In this document: positions 11,886 through 23,576 of the stretch, piece by piece
How positions within the stretch are numbered: position 1 is the first letter of the stretch
Layout: each line of letters starts with the position of its first letter
Source: Amaurobius ferox
Taxonomy: Eukaryota > Arthropoda > Arachnida > Araneae > Amaurobiidae
Direction of reading: 5' to 3'
NCBI GenBank assembly: GCA_951213105.1
Contig: OX578138.1
Coordinates: forward strand, 68,318,537-68,382,536
DNA: 64,000 nt
The notes under the pieces: generated by a model
What the model saw: only the letters and a program-made list of their open reading frames with translations
The model's database searches: none
Told to the model about the DNA's origin: nothing
Position numbers and translations under genes: made by a program

Positions 11886-12281
11886 TCAAAATACAGCACA
11901 CACTAAATTTTAGGGGTCAACCGATTTCGAAGACAAAAGAAAACAAACAAAACAATAATAGAACGGCTAGTAAAGCGAGTATAAACAACTAAATAGTGTA
12001 AACCTACTAAAACTCCAAGAGAAAAACCAGAAACGTTTAAAACTGTCCATTCGTAGTATCCAACCGTCATTTTCCCTGCCTCATTGGATTTTGTCTCCCA
12101 CAGTTCTCCTCGCGGCAATGGCAATTTTTCTCCTACTTTCAGCCACGTATGCCATTCTACTTTAAATTCCAAACTTACCTGAATAAGTGAGAGTGCGCTC
12201 TTTATTTGTCCTGAAGAAGCAAGCTATTTATTTATTTCGAAACCGGTTGACCCGTAAAATTTAATGCATGCTGCATTTTGA
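11886..12281. mobile_element. Unclassified element with 46-bp inverted repeats
   Basis: Positions 11886-11931 and 12236-12281 are imperfect reverse complements; the inner parts share gtcaaccg.tttcgaa and the outer parts share tcaaaat.cagca. The 304-bp interior contains an 89-codon minus-strand frame without recognisable domains. Target duplications are not evident and the pairing may extend a few bases further out, so the superfamily is undetermined. Confidence 0.6.
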
Positions 12282-13147
12282 CAAAGTTTTTATAGTATTG
12301 GTTTTTATAGTATTACTGCATTTTTCTAGCGTGTTTTCGGGATAATACTGTTGAAGTAGACGCACAATATTATCGAAGTGGGCCCAATATAAGTCGATTA
12401 CTTTTTAATTGGAGAAATCGTGAATTAGGTCCGCTCAGTGTGGACTGATATCACTCAAGTCGGAGGGGGACCTAGAGGTGACCCGATCTCCCAATGCTTT
12501 TATTTTGATCGAGAGAACATGAAAAATTCACAAAGAGAGAAAATCAAATATAGAGGGGACCTATAATATGTCTGGTCTTGCGGTAACACTTGAAAGTTGA
12601 ATTAGAATATACAATTTTACAATTTTAAAAATCAAGAAATGCAAACATTGCGCTCATCTTGATACCAAAACTCATTGAATTGCACAGGCAGATTCAAAAT
12701 GCGAATCCTATTTGAAAAATGGCATCTAATTAATTAGCTTTAATTAAACATTAAAGTAGCCCGCATTACCGTTAATTATATTCGGGATTTCAAGAGTAAT
12801 TAAATGTAATGCTCTAGAGATGATGAGACGATAATGTGAGAAATATCACCTTAAATGAGAAAACTAAACATTTCGGTTCAATGGGCTTATTCGGTATCAA
12901 TGTTAGTATTACTAGGAGAGAAAAATCGATAAGATATTATCGTAAAGTGCTTGTAATCAGTATTATTTTCAGACGATTTGAAAGATTGAGTATTTTATGA
13001 CCGCTTAAATGTGTAATATACTTAAATATTAGAATGTTTTATATAAGGGTATAATATAACTAGATATTTCACTTGAGCTTTCGAGGTTTCAGGTAATGTG
13101 ACACCTGAGCACTTAATCAAAGTTATCGATAAGTAGTTTTAATTGTT
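12282..13147. other. Non-coding stretch
   Basis: Nothing recognisable on either strand; AT-rich with no long frame. Confidence 0.4.
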
Positions 13148-13191
13148 AACACTTTACAACAAAGTTGAAAAGTGTTTATGACTTTGTTCAT

Positions 13192-13229
<38 letters not shown>

Positions 13230-13545
13230 CGTTAGCACGATAACTGCCGTAAAAATGAGTTTATCAAAATGAAATTTTAGTATGTTGTTCAGACGGTATG
13301 TAGGACCTATGGGAATATAAAAAAATAATATCAACCAATTAGTTTTTTATTGAACCCGGGTTGAAAAAATGAAATACATTGAACCCTATGGGACATAATT
13401 TTTCAAACATTTTTTAAGTAAATTTAAAATTCACGAATTGCTTCGAAATTTTTAGGAAATATTCACATTATCCCATAGAATATATAAAAAAAAATTCAGT
13501 AAAATATGTTAAGTAGTTTTTTAATTAAAAAAATTATTTAATATA
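13148..13545 (+). repeat. Family C fragment with (CTGT)n
   Basis: It starts AACACTTTACAACAAAGTTG (the 5' hairpin), followed by a (ctgt)n tract at about 13192-13228, the 'cacgataactgccgtaaaaatg' block and the family body to about 13545. The right half is missing; 13546-13930 shows nothing else. Confidence 0.8.
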
Positions 13546-13930
13546 GGGAAAAAAACAAATTCAATTAAATTCTGACTTTGGGATATCTTCCAGAAAGAAA
13601 AGAGAGAGATATTATATAATAAATATCTCTCCATTTGTTCAAACGTTTTGCATATGGGAGTGGCTTCATATTTTAAAATAAATTTGGTAGATAACAATTT
13701 TTCATTTTTTTTAAATTTTATATAACTCTTCTTGATAAATTTAATTGATGGCATTTTAAATGCACTTTCCTACGTCCTAGAGAGTTAAAATTTTGTACAT
13801 AGCTTAAATTTGTTGAACATTTTATTCGACAAAAATTTGATGGATCTTTAAATATAGATCATACATTTTTTTCGAAATGGCCTGAAAATAATCCCCGTTC
13901 ACTTCTATAAATCATTGGTGTAATATTGTT

Positions 13931-14752
13931 AAAAATTCTGATGTGGACAGCACATGTCTTTCTCTGCAGACTCATATTCGTTCTCTTTATTTATTCAATG
14001 ATAATTTGAGTTTATCTGCACAACATAAGTATTTTAAATGACATTGAATTTACACGTTAAACTTAAATTTGGTTCTCATTTGATAGCTGGACTTATTGTC
14101 AAAGGTGGCGTAGCGAAAACGCGAAAAAACTAGAATATCTCAAGAACGGCTAGTCCTAGAGTAATGGGGTTAGTCTTATTCTTTTTGTTGTCAAAAATCA
14201 CATATAAAATAGGAATTTAATTGATATAATTGAGCACACGTAGTCTTTTATTTTTATATATAATGATTTTTGCTGGCCATTTCTCAAAAATAGCCCGTTC
14301 CTTTTTCCCGAATCGTAGTAGAATAATCTACAAATGATTTATATACAAAATTTTGTTAAATTTGGTATATAAATCACTTGTAGGTTATTGAAATATTATA
14401 CTCCAAATTTTGTTAAATTTGGTTCATTAGTTTTTAGCTAGAGTGGATAAAGGCAATTTCTGCGGCCATTTCGCAAAGAAGGCAGATTCTTTTATTGCGA
14501 ATCGTACTATAATCTAATGAACATCAGGATTTCCCACAAAAAACATACCTACCAAATTGTATGAAATTCGGTCCATTAGTTTTTCAATTAGAGTGGATGT
14601 AATATCCACACAGACACACAGAAACATACACAGATACACCCTTACACACACAGATGTCTTCCTAAAAGTAGTTTTTTCGTGTTCTAGAAGTCCCAAAACG
14701 TGTAGATCCTTTGAAAATTCGAGTTCCGATCTTCGGCACGATTCCAATACTT
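13931..14752 (-). repeat. Family B element, copy 1
   Basis: The left boundary 'aaaattctgatgtggacagcacatgtctttc' matches the hairpin end of family A. The body differs from A but agrees with 17403-18190: 'aagaacggctagtcctaga', 'cggtccattagtttttc', a CA-rich tract near 14600-14660, then 'aaaattcgagttccgat'. The terminal TTTCC...GGAAA hairpin is lost. Confidence 0.7.
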
Positions 14753-14805
14753 TGAGTACATACACATATATATTATCTGTGTATTATCTGTGTATCTAAA
14801 TTCCG

Positions 14806-15209
14806 TGCCTATGCAATTACAATAGTTGTGATTTTAAATGATCCCTAAACTTTTATTATTTCTTCAAGGAAGCCTAATTTTAACATATGCAGAATGCAAA
14901 TATCTCAAGCGATTGTAAGATGAATTACATAAGAATTGCTGAATTTTTTTCACACAAAATTATTTAGCTCTGGAGTCTGAAATACAAGTTATATGAATGA
15001 AATATTCATTGATTTTGCATAAAGAATCAGATGATTTATATTTCGATACAGTTTTAAATATTTAAGTATAATAAATTACTGTAGTACTGTGATAATGTAA
15101 AAGATATTACCACTGAATGAATCACATTTTAGAAATTTTTAAATGAAATTACATTTCAGTTGGAAAGTGTTTCATAATCAATGCTTGTGCATGATTGATC
15201 TTTCTTGTT
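14806..15209 (+). repeat. Family C right-end fragment
   Basis: It runs from 'atgcaattacaatagttg' to 'catgattgatctttcttgtt', matching the right third of the full-length family C copy including the subterminal GGAAAGTGTT and the terminal short hairpin. Confidence 0.75.
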
Positions 15210-16048
15210 GGGCGTGATAAGATATCAAATTGTTTATGTACTGTTATGCGATGTAAAATGGTGTGTGTGTGTATGTGTGTATGTGTGTGACTTTGCATTG
15301 TCACCCATAATACCATATTCTGAAATTTTTGATATTTTCGTGGATCTGGAGACTGAGACTTATCGAATGAGACTAAAACTGAGATTCTGGCTCGAGTTCT
15401 GTGCTCGATCTCTTTAAAATGTGGTCTTGGGTTTGATTATTCCCCTTGCACAGTCATATCTAATTCGAATTTTTTAAATTTTAGATATTTTCTTTGGTTT
15501 CGAAGCTGAGATGGATCGAATGACACCCAAACCAATATTTTACATATAGTGGAAATGTTCGATAATTTCGATACAACACCCTCTTAATCAGTCAGTCGGT
15601 CAGTCAGTTTTCTTTATTATATAGATATTTAGTTTTGAAATCCTTTAAACTGCAAACACATGCTTCTTAACATCAGTTGAAGAACAAGACAGAAATATAA
15701 TGTATGCAGCACTATGTTATGAGATTAAATATATTATTTTCAATTTTTACGATTTTAAGTTTATAAAAATTAACTTATAGCTTTATCATCCAAAATTATG
15801 TGTTAAAAGAAACATATAAACTTGGAAACAATCTTCTTTCTTTTTAATAAATTCCTGGCTCATTTATAACTTTTTAAATGACGCCAATACACTAAATTTG
15901 AAACCTGAAAAACCTTCATGATTGTCTTATTATTTGTGGGAGTGTATTTATTAACTATGTCATTACAAATTCACTTTAAAAGAACCATTTGATTATAAAA
16001 CTTTTGCATACTTTGTATTTTATTACATTTTTACTTTTCCTACATATT
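15210..16048. repeat. Possible further microsatellite element
   Basis: A (GT)n tract at about 15260-15288 and a 'cagtcagtcggtcagtcag' tract at about 15589-15607, followed by 'ttttctttattatatagata', suggest one or two degenerate short elements. No coding frame was recognised in the rest. Confidence 0.3.
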
Positions 16049-16169
16049 ATTATGCACTTGAAAATATTATGACAGGGTCGAAAGTTCGAGTTCGAATTTT
16101 CAAAGAACGATTATTTTTCAAGCACTCGAATCGAAAGTTTTTCAGGTAATGTCAGTGTATGTGTATGTA
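16049..16169 (+). repeat. Family A fragment interrupted by a mariner-like insert
   Basis: 'gacagggtcgaaagttcgag...tcaagcactcgaatcgaa...ttcaggtaatgtcagtgtatg' matches the first 120 bp of family A in degraded form. The element at 16170 interrupts it within the GT-rich tract, which continues from 16836. Confidence 0.55.
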
Positions 16170-16835
16170 CCGGGTGATTCAAAAGTTCGGAGCAAAAGTA
16201 AAACGCTATAAAAAATTATCTATGGATCGGAGAGACATGCGGTTTGTCGATTAATATTCACCGTTGTGGGGGGGATTTGTATGGCATGAAAAAAATAGTT
16301 CAAAATCTCGACACTAGGGGAGCGCTGCTGCGAAGAAAACAATGCGAGGTAATAATTGTGAAATGAGATATTTTATTTCAGCATGATTTATATCTGCAAG
16401 TGCTCAATGTGTCCACCACCACATTCCAGTACTGCAGTCGCGGTATTACGGCTGATACAGTATGAAACAGCATATTAACGGGAATGGCTGCTACCTCCTG
16501 CCGTAAGGCGCCTTTCAGTGCTGTTAAAGACTGGGGGCTTTCCTCTATAGACCCGTGATTTTACGTATCTCCACAACGAGAAATAACAGAGTGTGAGATC
16601 TGGGGAACTCGCAAGCCAGCCATGTGTGCAATCACCTCCATGCACAAGGCATCTCCATGGATTTATCTGCCTCAACCCCCCGGTGTCGAGAGTTTGAACT
16701 AATTTTTTTTTCATGCCACAAAAAAAAACCCCACCACGGTGAATATTAATCTGCAAACCGCATGTCTCTCCGACCCATAGATATTTTTTATAGCGTTTGC
16801 TCCGAACTTTTGCTCCGAACTTTTGAATCACCCGG
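16170..16835 (-). mobile_element. Mariner-like element with about 150-bp TIRs and TA flanks
   Basis: It begins CCGGGTGATTCAAAAGTTC at 16170 and ends with the reverse complement at 16835, each flanked by TA (16168-16169 and 16836-16837). Reverse complementarity continues inward to about 16320 and 16678. The right arm carries an extra 13-bp tandem copy of the 'ttcggagcaaaag' motif. It is a 666-bp, internally deleted element. Confidence 0.85.
16475..16680 (-). pseudogene. Mariner-type transposase C-terminal remnant
   Basis: The minus-strand frame in the element's interior includes GWLASSPDLTLCYFSLWRYV and then KSRVYRGKPPVFNSTERRLT. This corresponds to the 'W..RSPDLTP.DFFLWG..K..VY' region around the last catalytic Asp in mariner-like transposases (PDL; D retained). 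Everything upstream of that motif is missing, so no activity is possible. The frame runs without interruption into the TIR, where the translated sequence is not homologous to transposase. Confidence 0.7.
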
Positions 16836-16837
16836 TA

Positions 16838-17402
16838 TGCATGTTATATGAGTATATGTATGTTATATAAGTATATATATGTTATATGTTACTATAAAGG
16901 GATGTTTTTCGGCCTGTCTTTTGTCTGCCTCTGGTCGATTTCTAGCTGCCACAAATGTTAATGGATTTTTTTGAAACTTCATATTCGGCTTTGTTATATA
17001 CAATCTTGAACTAATAGATAGATTCTTTTGAAATTCGAGCAAAAATTTTGAAATTTATTCCGAATTTACGCGAACCATGTTACCATGAACTGCCATGTTA
17101 CGAACCATGAACTGCCATGTTAAGAATTTTCTTAACATGGCAGCATAGAACAAAATTTTACCTAATTATACATAAAAGTGGTTATTTATGGCTCAGATTA
17201 CGGAACTTAACATTTTCAACCAATGTAGTGAAAAACAGTTGCGATTCAATTTTTGTGTTCGTGTTGTCATTAGTAGTCGCGATTAACCGCCATTGTTTAA
17301 ATTTGGCATCAATCGAAAGATTACTTTCAAGCCCTTTAAAGTGAAGGGTTATATGCTATATTGTGGTCGTTTAGCCAAAGATACAGAATTTTATTGCAAA
17401 AA
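16838..17402. repeat. Degenerate repeat region preceding family B copy 2
   Basis: 'cctgtcttttgtctgcctctgg' is followed by a block with '...aatggatttttttgaaac', again like the post-microsatellite block. A 23-bp unit containing 'gaaccatgaactgccatgtta' is tandemly repeated at about 17073-17124. Positions 17139-17260 match 35522-35645 ('aacatggcagcatag.acaa.atttta'). Confidence 0.45.
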
Positions 17403-18190
17403 CAAAAATCTGATGACTTTCCCTGCAGACTCAAATTCATTTTTTCATTATTTCTTTAAGAACTCATTAAATTGAGTTTAATAGTACAAAATAACACTAA
17501 ATTTGCATTTTTAATTCAATTTTTGCTTTTATTTGGTAATTGCATATTCTTCCAAAGGCGGCATAAAAAAAATGCGAAAAATCTCAAATATGTCGAGAAC
17601 GGTTAGTCCTAGATTAATAGAGTTGTTCCTGTTTTTTTCCTCGTCAAAAATTACATATAAAACAAGCATTTAATTGATACATTTGAACATAAGTAGTCTT
17701 TTTTTAGATATTGGCGATTTTTGCGGGTCATTTCGTAAAAGAAAGGCAGGTTGTTCTTTTCCGAATCGTATCAAAATCTAATCAGCACCAGAGTATACCA
17801 CATGTGATTTATCTACAGAATTTTGTGAAATTTGGTCAATTTGTATTTCAGCTAGAGTGAATACATGAGATTTTTGTGGGTCATTTCGCAAAAAAAGGCT
17901 GGTTCTTTTTCTCCGAATTGTACCAAAAACTAATCAGCTCCAGGGTGATATCCAACGGTCTTATCTACCAAATTTAATGAAATTCGGTCCATTAGTTTTT
18001 GAGTTAGAATGGATATATACATTGCACAGACTGACACACAGACAGACACACACACAGACGTCACGCTAAAAATAGTTTTTTTGTATTCTAGAGGTCTCGA
18101 AACGTGTAGATCCGTGGAAAACTCGAGTTGCGATTTTCGACATGATTCCAATACTTTCCCTATACATTACCATGTATTGCAGGGAAAGTA
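17403..18190 (-). repeat. Family B element, copy 2
   Basis: The left end 'caaaaatctgatgactttccctgc' and the right end hairpin 'tactttccctatacat...atgtattgcagggaaagta' (18152-18190) define the element. The internal block with 'aaattcggtccattagttttt' precedes a CA-rich tract near 18030-18060. It is a diverged relative of family A with the same end organisation. Confidence 0.75.
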
Positions 18191-18199
18191 AAAATAGGT

Positions 18200-18610
18200 A
18201 ATTAAAACATATATTATGGTATGAGAAGGTCGAATTGAGCACACTGCAATTCATTCATTAAATTCAGTTTAATTCCACAAAATACAACGAATACTTACTT
18301 ATTCGAAATTACTCTGAATTTGCAGTTTTAATTTAAATTTCTTTTTTATTTAGAGACTGGACTTATTTTCAAAGGCTATGTGGCAAAACTGCAAAAGAAC
18401 TAAAGTATCTCGAGAACAGTTCACCCTAAAGTTATGGGGATGATCATATTATTTATTTGAAAATTACATTGATACATTTGCGCAAATGTAGTCCTTTATT
18501 TTAGATTTGGAATGATTTTGAAAAACTGGCAGGTTATTTTTTTTTTCAAAATTGGACCAAAATCTATTCAGCACATGTCGTCCAGAAGTTGCTGATTCAT
18601 TTACAAAGAT
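18200..18610. repeat. Family B fragment, degraded
   Basis: 'gcaaaactgcaaaagaactaaagtatctcgagaacagttc' and the following 'ttatggggatgatcatatt' resemble the middle of family B copies 1 and 2. No ends were identified. From 18611 to 19400 nothing is recognised except an inverted repeat at 18932-18988. Confidence 0.4.
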
Positions 18611-19426
18611 ATTTAAAACTTATAAATTAACCACATTTATTTCCCAAAACTGTGCCCTTACTTATAAAAGAATTTAAATAAAATTTATATCTTATTCAGA
18701 ATTAATATAAGTTACAAACGAACTTATTTCTCTCAATACAGTGTTAAAAGCATCTTCATTTTAAGAAATTTATCAAAAGATACCGGAGAAGGAAAGTGTG
18801 AAATCGAGAAACAGAATACAATTCTTGAGAGGAAACATTAAAAATAATGATCATAATTTAGTCATCATCATTAGATCATGATTCATAATTTAGTCAGGTA
18901 TCCTGACATTCAGATATAACTGCTATATACTCTTTTCTTTTCCATTGCTTTAAATACATATGTATATAAATTGCAATGGAAGAGAAAATAGATGTCTTAG
19001 TAATTATAGAATTTTATTTTTAACAATGACACTCACTGCGTAGAGATATATATTTTTACTTTTTTGCAGTATTGATTAGAGATGCTGTAAGGTATAACAA
19101 CAGGTCCATAGTGCAAATTTTTCACTTCGACTTTCCAGCAAGAACTATATAAGTTACAAACGAATCGGTCCACTTTTCATGATATAATGAGTTAAAGTTT
19201 TCTTTCGCGGGCCTTTCATATATTGGGAACCCTATTATGAAAGATACAATAGCGCAGGTGTTATATCACTCGCGTAAGCGTAAAAATGGCAACACTGGTT
19301 ATATGTGTCTTATAGTCACATAATTCGCCTATTGGAGTCGTTCCCAAAATTAGGATTATGATCCCATTGTGGATGATAGTAGCCATGGACTGGTAACTTA
19401 GCAGCTGCATTCTCATGCAACCCGAG

Positions 19427-19795
19427 CTAAATATGGAATGAACTGAAATCGGCTACGTGATAGGACTGGATTTGTCGTGTCTCGTAGTGGTTCACCAAAT
19501 TGTGTCGCATGCCAAACTTGAAGTGGTCCATGAATTTTGTTATCTGTAATGAGAATGTACGTAATCCTATATTTATTTTGTGACATCGTCGCTTCCCAGG
19601 TGTATTTTCAGGTTCTATAGCAAATGATCTCCAAAGAAAGAGGTACAGTGCGCGTGATAGTCTAGTTTCAGCGGCGTGTTTGAAAGTTGAAACAGTTGAC
19701 TCCTCTGCTGAGGTTTCCCACGTATGTTCATTCAAACATTTAAAAAATGGCTCATCCGCTTGAGAGCATGTGAATGGATCCATGTGTTTTTCCAA
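19427..19795 (-). CDS. Unrecognised 122-residue open frame
   Basis: A minus-strand frame from ATG at 19795 to a stop at 19427. The composition looks protein-like, with a Cys/Trp/Phe-containing N-terminal part (CSQADEPFFKC) and a basic PGKRRCHK segment, but I recognise no family. About 120 bp upstream (near 19907-19919) 'acaacgcccctg' could be a hAT-type terminus in reverse, so this may be part of a transposon. It could equally be chance. No splice sites were evident. Confidence 0.2.
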   Translation of the reverse strand: MEKHMDPFTCSQADEPFFKCLNEHTWETSAEESTVSTFKHAAETRLSRALYLFLWRSFAIEPENTPGKRRCHKINIGLRTFSLQITKFMDHFKFGMRHNLVNHYETRQIQSYHVADFSSFHI

Positions 19796-19919
19796 AAAGC
19801 TACCCTTCTTTAAAAGCTACCTCAGATCTTCTGACAGTCTCAGTCGAGATTTAATTATCTTTCTCTTCTGTTCCATTTCGAGTCTAAGTCTAATTTTCCC
19901 CCTTATTGACAACGCCCCT

Positions 19920-21675
19920 GTACATAGGGCCTATCTGTTATGATGACACTGAGAACTGTTTCTAAGGATCCTGAACCGAGTCGATAATTCCAGATAATAC
20001 TGTGTGGATCTCTCTTCACTACAAATGATCATATTTTCCGAAACCATCACCTCGTTTCACTCATCCACTGACAGATTAATCGTTTTATTCGAGAATTCTA
20101 AGCCTGTTTCGCAAAATGCGTGGTGGTTTGCTTTTTTGGATCGCTGATGGCGTTTACAAAAATTGTTAAATATGTTTTTCAGTACTTTAAATAATTCTTT
20201 TAAGGTTTATTCCTAATCATTTTCTTGACTTTTCGAATAAAGCCATCGTTTAGGATATTTTTAGTAGTTTAGTATATTTGCTACTAAATGTCGTCAAATC
20301 CTTTCACGAACATTCACGCACCTACATTGTAATAACTTTTACCGCGAAAGTTGTTCCATAACAACAGGAATTTCATTGGAGATATATCAACTTCATGACA
20401 AGAATATTTGAAAATGTGTTTAGATCACATATCCTTGTGCTAGTGTGGATATACGCTGGCTGGAGCCGTATAGTCGGGAAATATAAACGCATTACGGTAA
20501 TTGAAAAAAACCCTAAAAGTTCACAACCAAATTGTCAAAATCACATGGAAATACTAATAACTCTATGCCATATCATGAATTATTAAAGAACTAGATTTTT
20601 GGCAAATTTTAAGGCATAAGAGGGTAAACAAAAGCTTTTTTATAGGATAAAAAATCAGTTTTGTTAAGCGATAAAACCATGTCTTTTAAAGGACCTACCC
20701 TACGTCTTTGTCTTGTTGACGGTTGAGTGATTAGGATGATGACTACATGTAGTCCGTATCGTGGATAATGCAATCGGAATTTGATTCATGAACTAATGGG
20801 GGAGTTTAGTATTAAATTTGCATTTTAAGTATCAGATTGTAGTTTATAAAGCACAGATATGAAGTGCTTTCTGCAGAAAGTTTTATGATACATGATTTTA
20901 GCTGTATGGTTCTATCCGACAGTTACCCATGATATTTTTCACAAAGATTCAATATTTTTGTGACGAAAAAACTATTACGGCAGTGCATTTCATCTTAGTA
21001 GCTATTTTAGATAGTTATTTAATTTAGTAGTTATTTCATAGGTAGCTATTTTAAGCAGCTATTTGATTTTCAACATTTTGTAGTTTTCCTTTAATTTTGC
21101 TAGTGACACTAAATTTCATAGTGTTGTTCTATATTCGTAACTGATTTCAGTGTTTTGAACTAATTTTTTGCAATCTTCTGCCATTCGTTTTATATTTAAT
21201 CCATTTTTTATGTCATGAAATGCTAATTGTATTTTTATCTTCATATATTTTCACAGTTTTACTAAATTTATTATACGCCCCCATACATTAAAAGGAGAAT
21301 TTATGTATGCTACAAATACATCCTTTAGTAATGGCTTCTCAGAAAACTGCATACCGTATCTCTTCATTCCCGGTACTTCTTAAAAGAGACAATAGCAGAA
21401 CGTATAATAGTCGTCTTCAGATACTGAATGTAAATTTTGAGACAGACTGCAGGATTCTGAGCGGAAGCATTGGGGATAATGATCACGGAACTTCTCATAG
21501 TCAAGTGTCATGGTTTTAAGGAGTGTGTTTCTGTATTCTTTCAAACTGATTTCATAACAAATGTGCCGTCTTAGCCTAAATATAACGAATGTTTTCAATC
21601 AATTCCTTCTTATATACAAGGGTGTTGCATTAGGCTAAGTAACAAAGCCTGCCATATGCGCGAAATTCATTATAG
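19920..21675. other. Non-coding stretch
   Basis: No recognisable gene or element end. Several short frames exist but none has a domain motif. Confidence 0.35.
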
Positions 21676-21911
21676 TTCCAGTATTCATGGATCGTATTAA
21701 TCGTACCAATTACGTTCAAACCGCTCCATTCGTGTGTAGGATATCGCATCCGCAAGTTCAGGGTCACACACACTAACACACGCACACACGCACATACACG
21801 TACACAATGATACACCCACAGATTCACCGGCACACACACTAACACACTAACATACACATGCACACACACTCACACACACATACTTTCACACACATACACA
21901 CACAGAGACGC
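21676..21911 (-). repeat. Family A-like fragment, strongly diverged
   Basis: 'ttccagtattcatggatcgta...aaaccgctccattcgtgtgtaggatatcgc' followed by a CA-rich tract (about 21765-21904) has the same order as the microsatellite side of family A, but with many substitutions and without the terminal hairpin. Confidence 0.55.
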
Positions 21912-22064
21912 ATTGTCTGACAGTAATATTAATCAAATATTATTTATTAAAATTTAAATATTCATATTGTTCCCTGGAGTAGAACTTGTGGAAGTTCAAA
22001 GTTTAACATGGCAATATATTAATTTTAATGAGTAACTGGATAATATTAATGGAAATTGTACCTG

Positions 22065-23235
22065 TGTGATAAGGCTTTCCCACCTCTGTGTTAAAATTGT
22101 ATATTAAAGTATTGTTTTATTTCTGTGTGATTGAAAGTGTCAATTTCGAAATGTAAATGTCTTTTCTACATGTTTTCAATTACATTGACTTTTAAGGGAA
22201 GTGAACTCTAAAATCGCAAAAGTGTTTATGTTCCAGAAAAATAGTAATAGTTTTGTATTTTCGCTTCTCAGTCGCTGGTTGGGAACTTGCAGGTTTTGCG
22301 CACGCGCGCGTTTGAAAAAGGATTTTGGAAGCAGAGTGGAAGGAGTCGTGGAGAAATGTAGACGTGTGTGTTTGATTCGCGTATGATCGCGAATTTTAAG
22401 AAAAGGTGGATTAATTTTGAAAGTGGAAGGATGTGATTAAAATATGTAACATAGTTCGACAAGTTGTGCGTAGAGTCGTTTGGCTCGGTTCAGAGATGAG
22501 TCACTCGTGTCTTTAAATGAATCAGCCTGGTAGTAATGGAATAATGAGTCTTGTGAAAAGAGAAAATGGTTCTTTCACTGGTCGGCTTGAATCGCTAATA
22601 GGGCAAGAGGGAAAGCTCATTTTATAGCGATTTGTATTTGCCTGACTCCTCCTTGTGTCCTAAGGTACGAATCAACCAATCTCCGTAACCAACCAAGATG
22701 TCGAATTCCGCCAGCATGATGTTGTGTAGTCAAGTTTCCCGACCATTATGGATTTTGTTCTGCGCAAGAATCTCGATGAGTTTATGCCGAGAGTCCATCC
22801 TGATATCCTTTCCCATGGTACAGAATTGTAAATGTTATATTTAAAAGAGACGAGGTAAAGTTTTATATATATTTAGTCTTCCACCTAACGAATAGAGTGT
22901 TAATTGTCAAATCCTCGTGAGTATCAAGTCATTGATGATGTTATATGAAAATGTCGTATATGTTCAAAGTATACAAATGTGATATATAAATGTCAAGTAT
23001 AATATGAGGAATATTGTGTTTATTTTATGTATCAGAAAATATGTGTATTCTCTTGGTTCCTCTTCCTCCAGGGGTGTTCTTAATGGTCACCCTACCGAGT
23101 GTAACTCTGAGTTATTGCGAGAAATGCTTGTACTCCACTGTTTTCGATCAACTGCCTTGTTATTTCATGTTTAATAAATGTGTTTGATTTCAAAACTTTG
23201 TCTTCTCTGTCGAGTATACCAAAACGTTCGCGACA
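22065..23235 (+). repeat. 5' LTR
   Basis: It is 1171 bp and identical by eye to the 3' LTR except at 22080 (c versus a) and 22176 (t versus a). A likely polyadenylation signal AATAAA lies at 23173-23178. A 'tatatttaaaag' stretch near 22835 could serve as a TATA element. The LTR contains a GC-rich 'cgcacgcgcgcg' patch near 22297. Confidence 0.95.
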
Positions 23236-23260
23236 GAATTGGTGCCGTTACTTTTCTCGG
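23236..23260 (+). promoter_or_regulatory. Presumed primer-binding site
   Basis: Immediately after the 5' LTR, 'gaattggtgccgttac' contains TGGTGCCG, a typical tRNA 3'-end complement. The priming tRNA cannot be named from sequence alone. Confidence 0.5.
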
Positions 23261-23576
23261 TGAGTGGGGAAGAGCTGAGAGAATTAAAAATTTTAAAAAT
23301 TTTCTTAAGAATTGAAATTTTGAAGGTTAAAAATTACCGTTGTGCTAAAATGAGTGTTTTCTTAAGTAAACAGAGTTCCCATGTTCTGTTTTCGGTGTTC
23401 TCAAAAACGAGTGTTCTTGGAATTTGATATGTGCCATTTGATAAAAAAAAATTGATTTGTTTGCATATTTATGTCATTTGATTTGATAAAAACTGGTTTT
23501 ATTGTAAATACTGTTTAAGAACATTGCAATTGCATATTGTGTTAAACTATACGAGTATATTTGATTGTTATGCAAA

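Noticed and set aside
22201..22386. 61-residue frame occurring twice (also 26651-26836), with antisense partners
   Set aside because: It lies inside the two identical LTRs and has no domain; the duplication is explained by the LTR pair.
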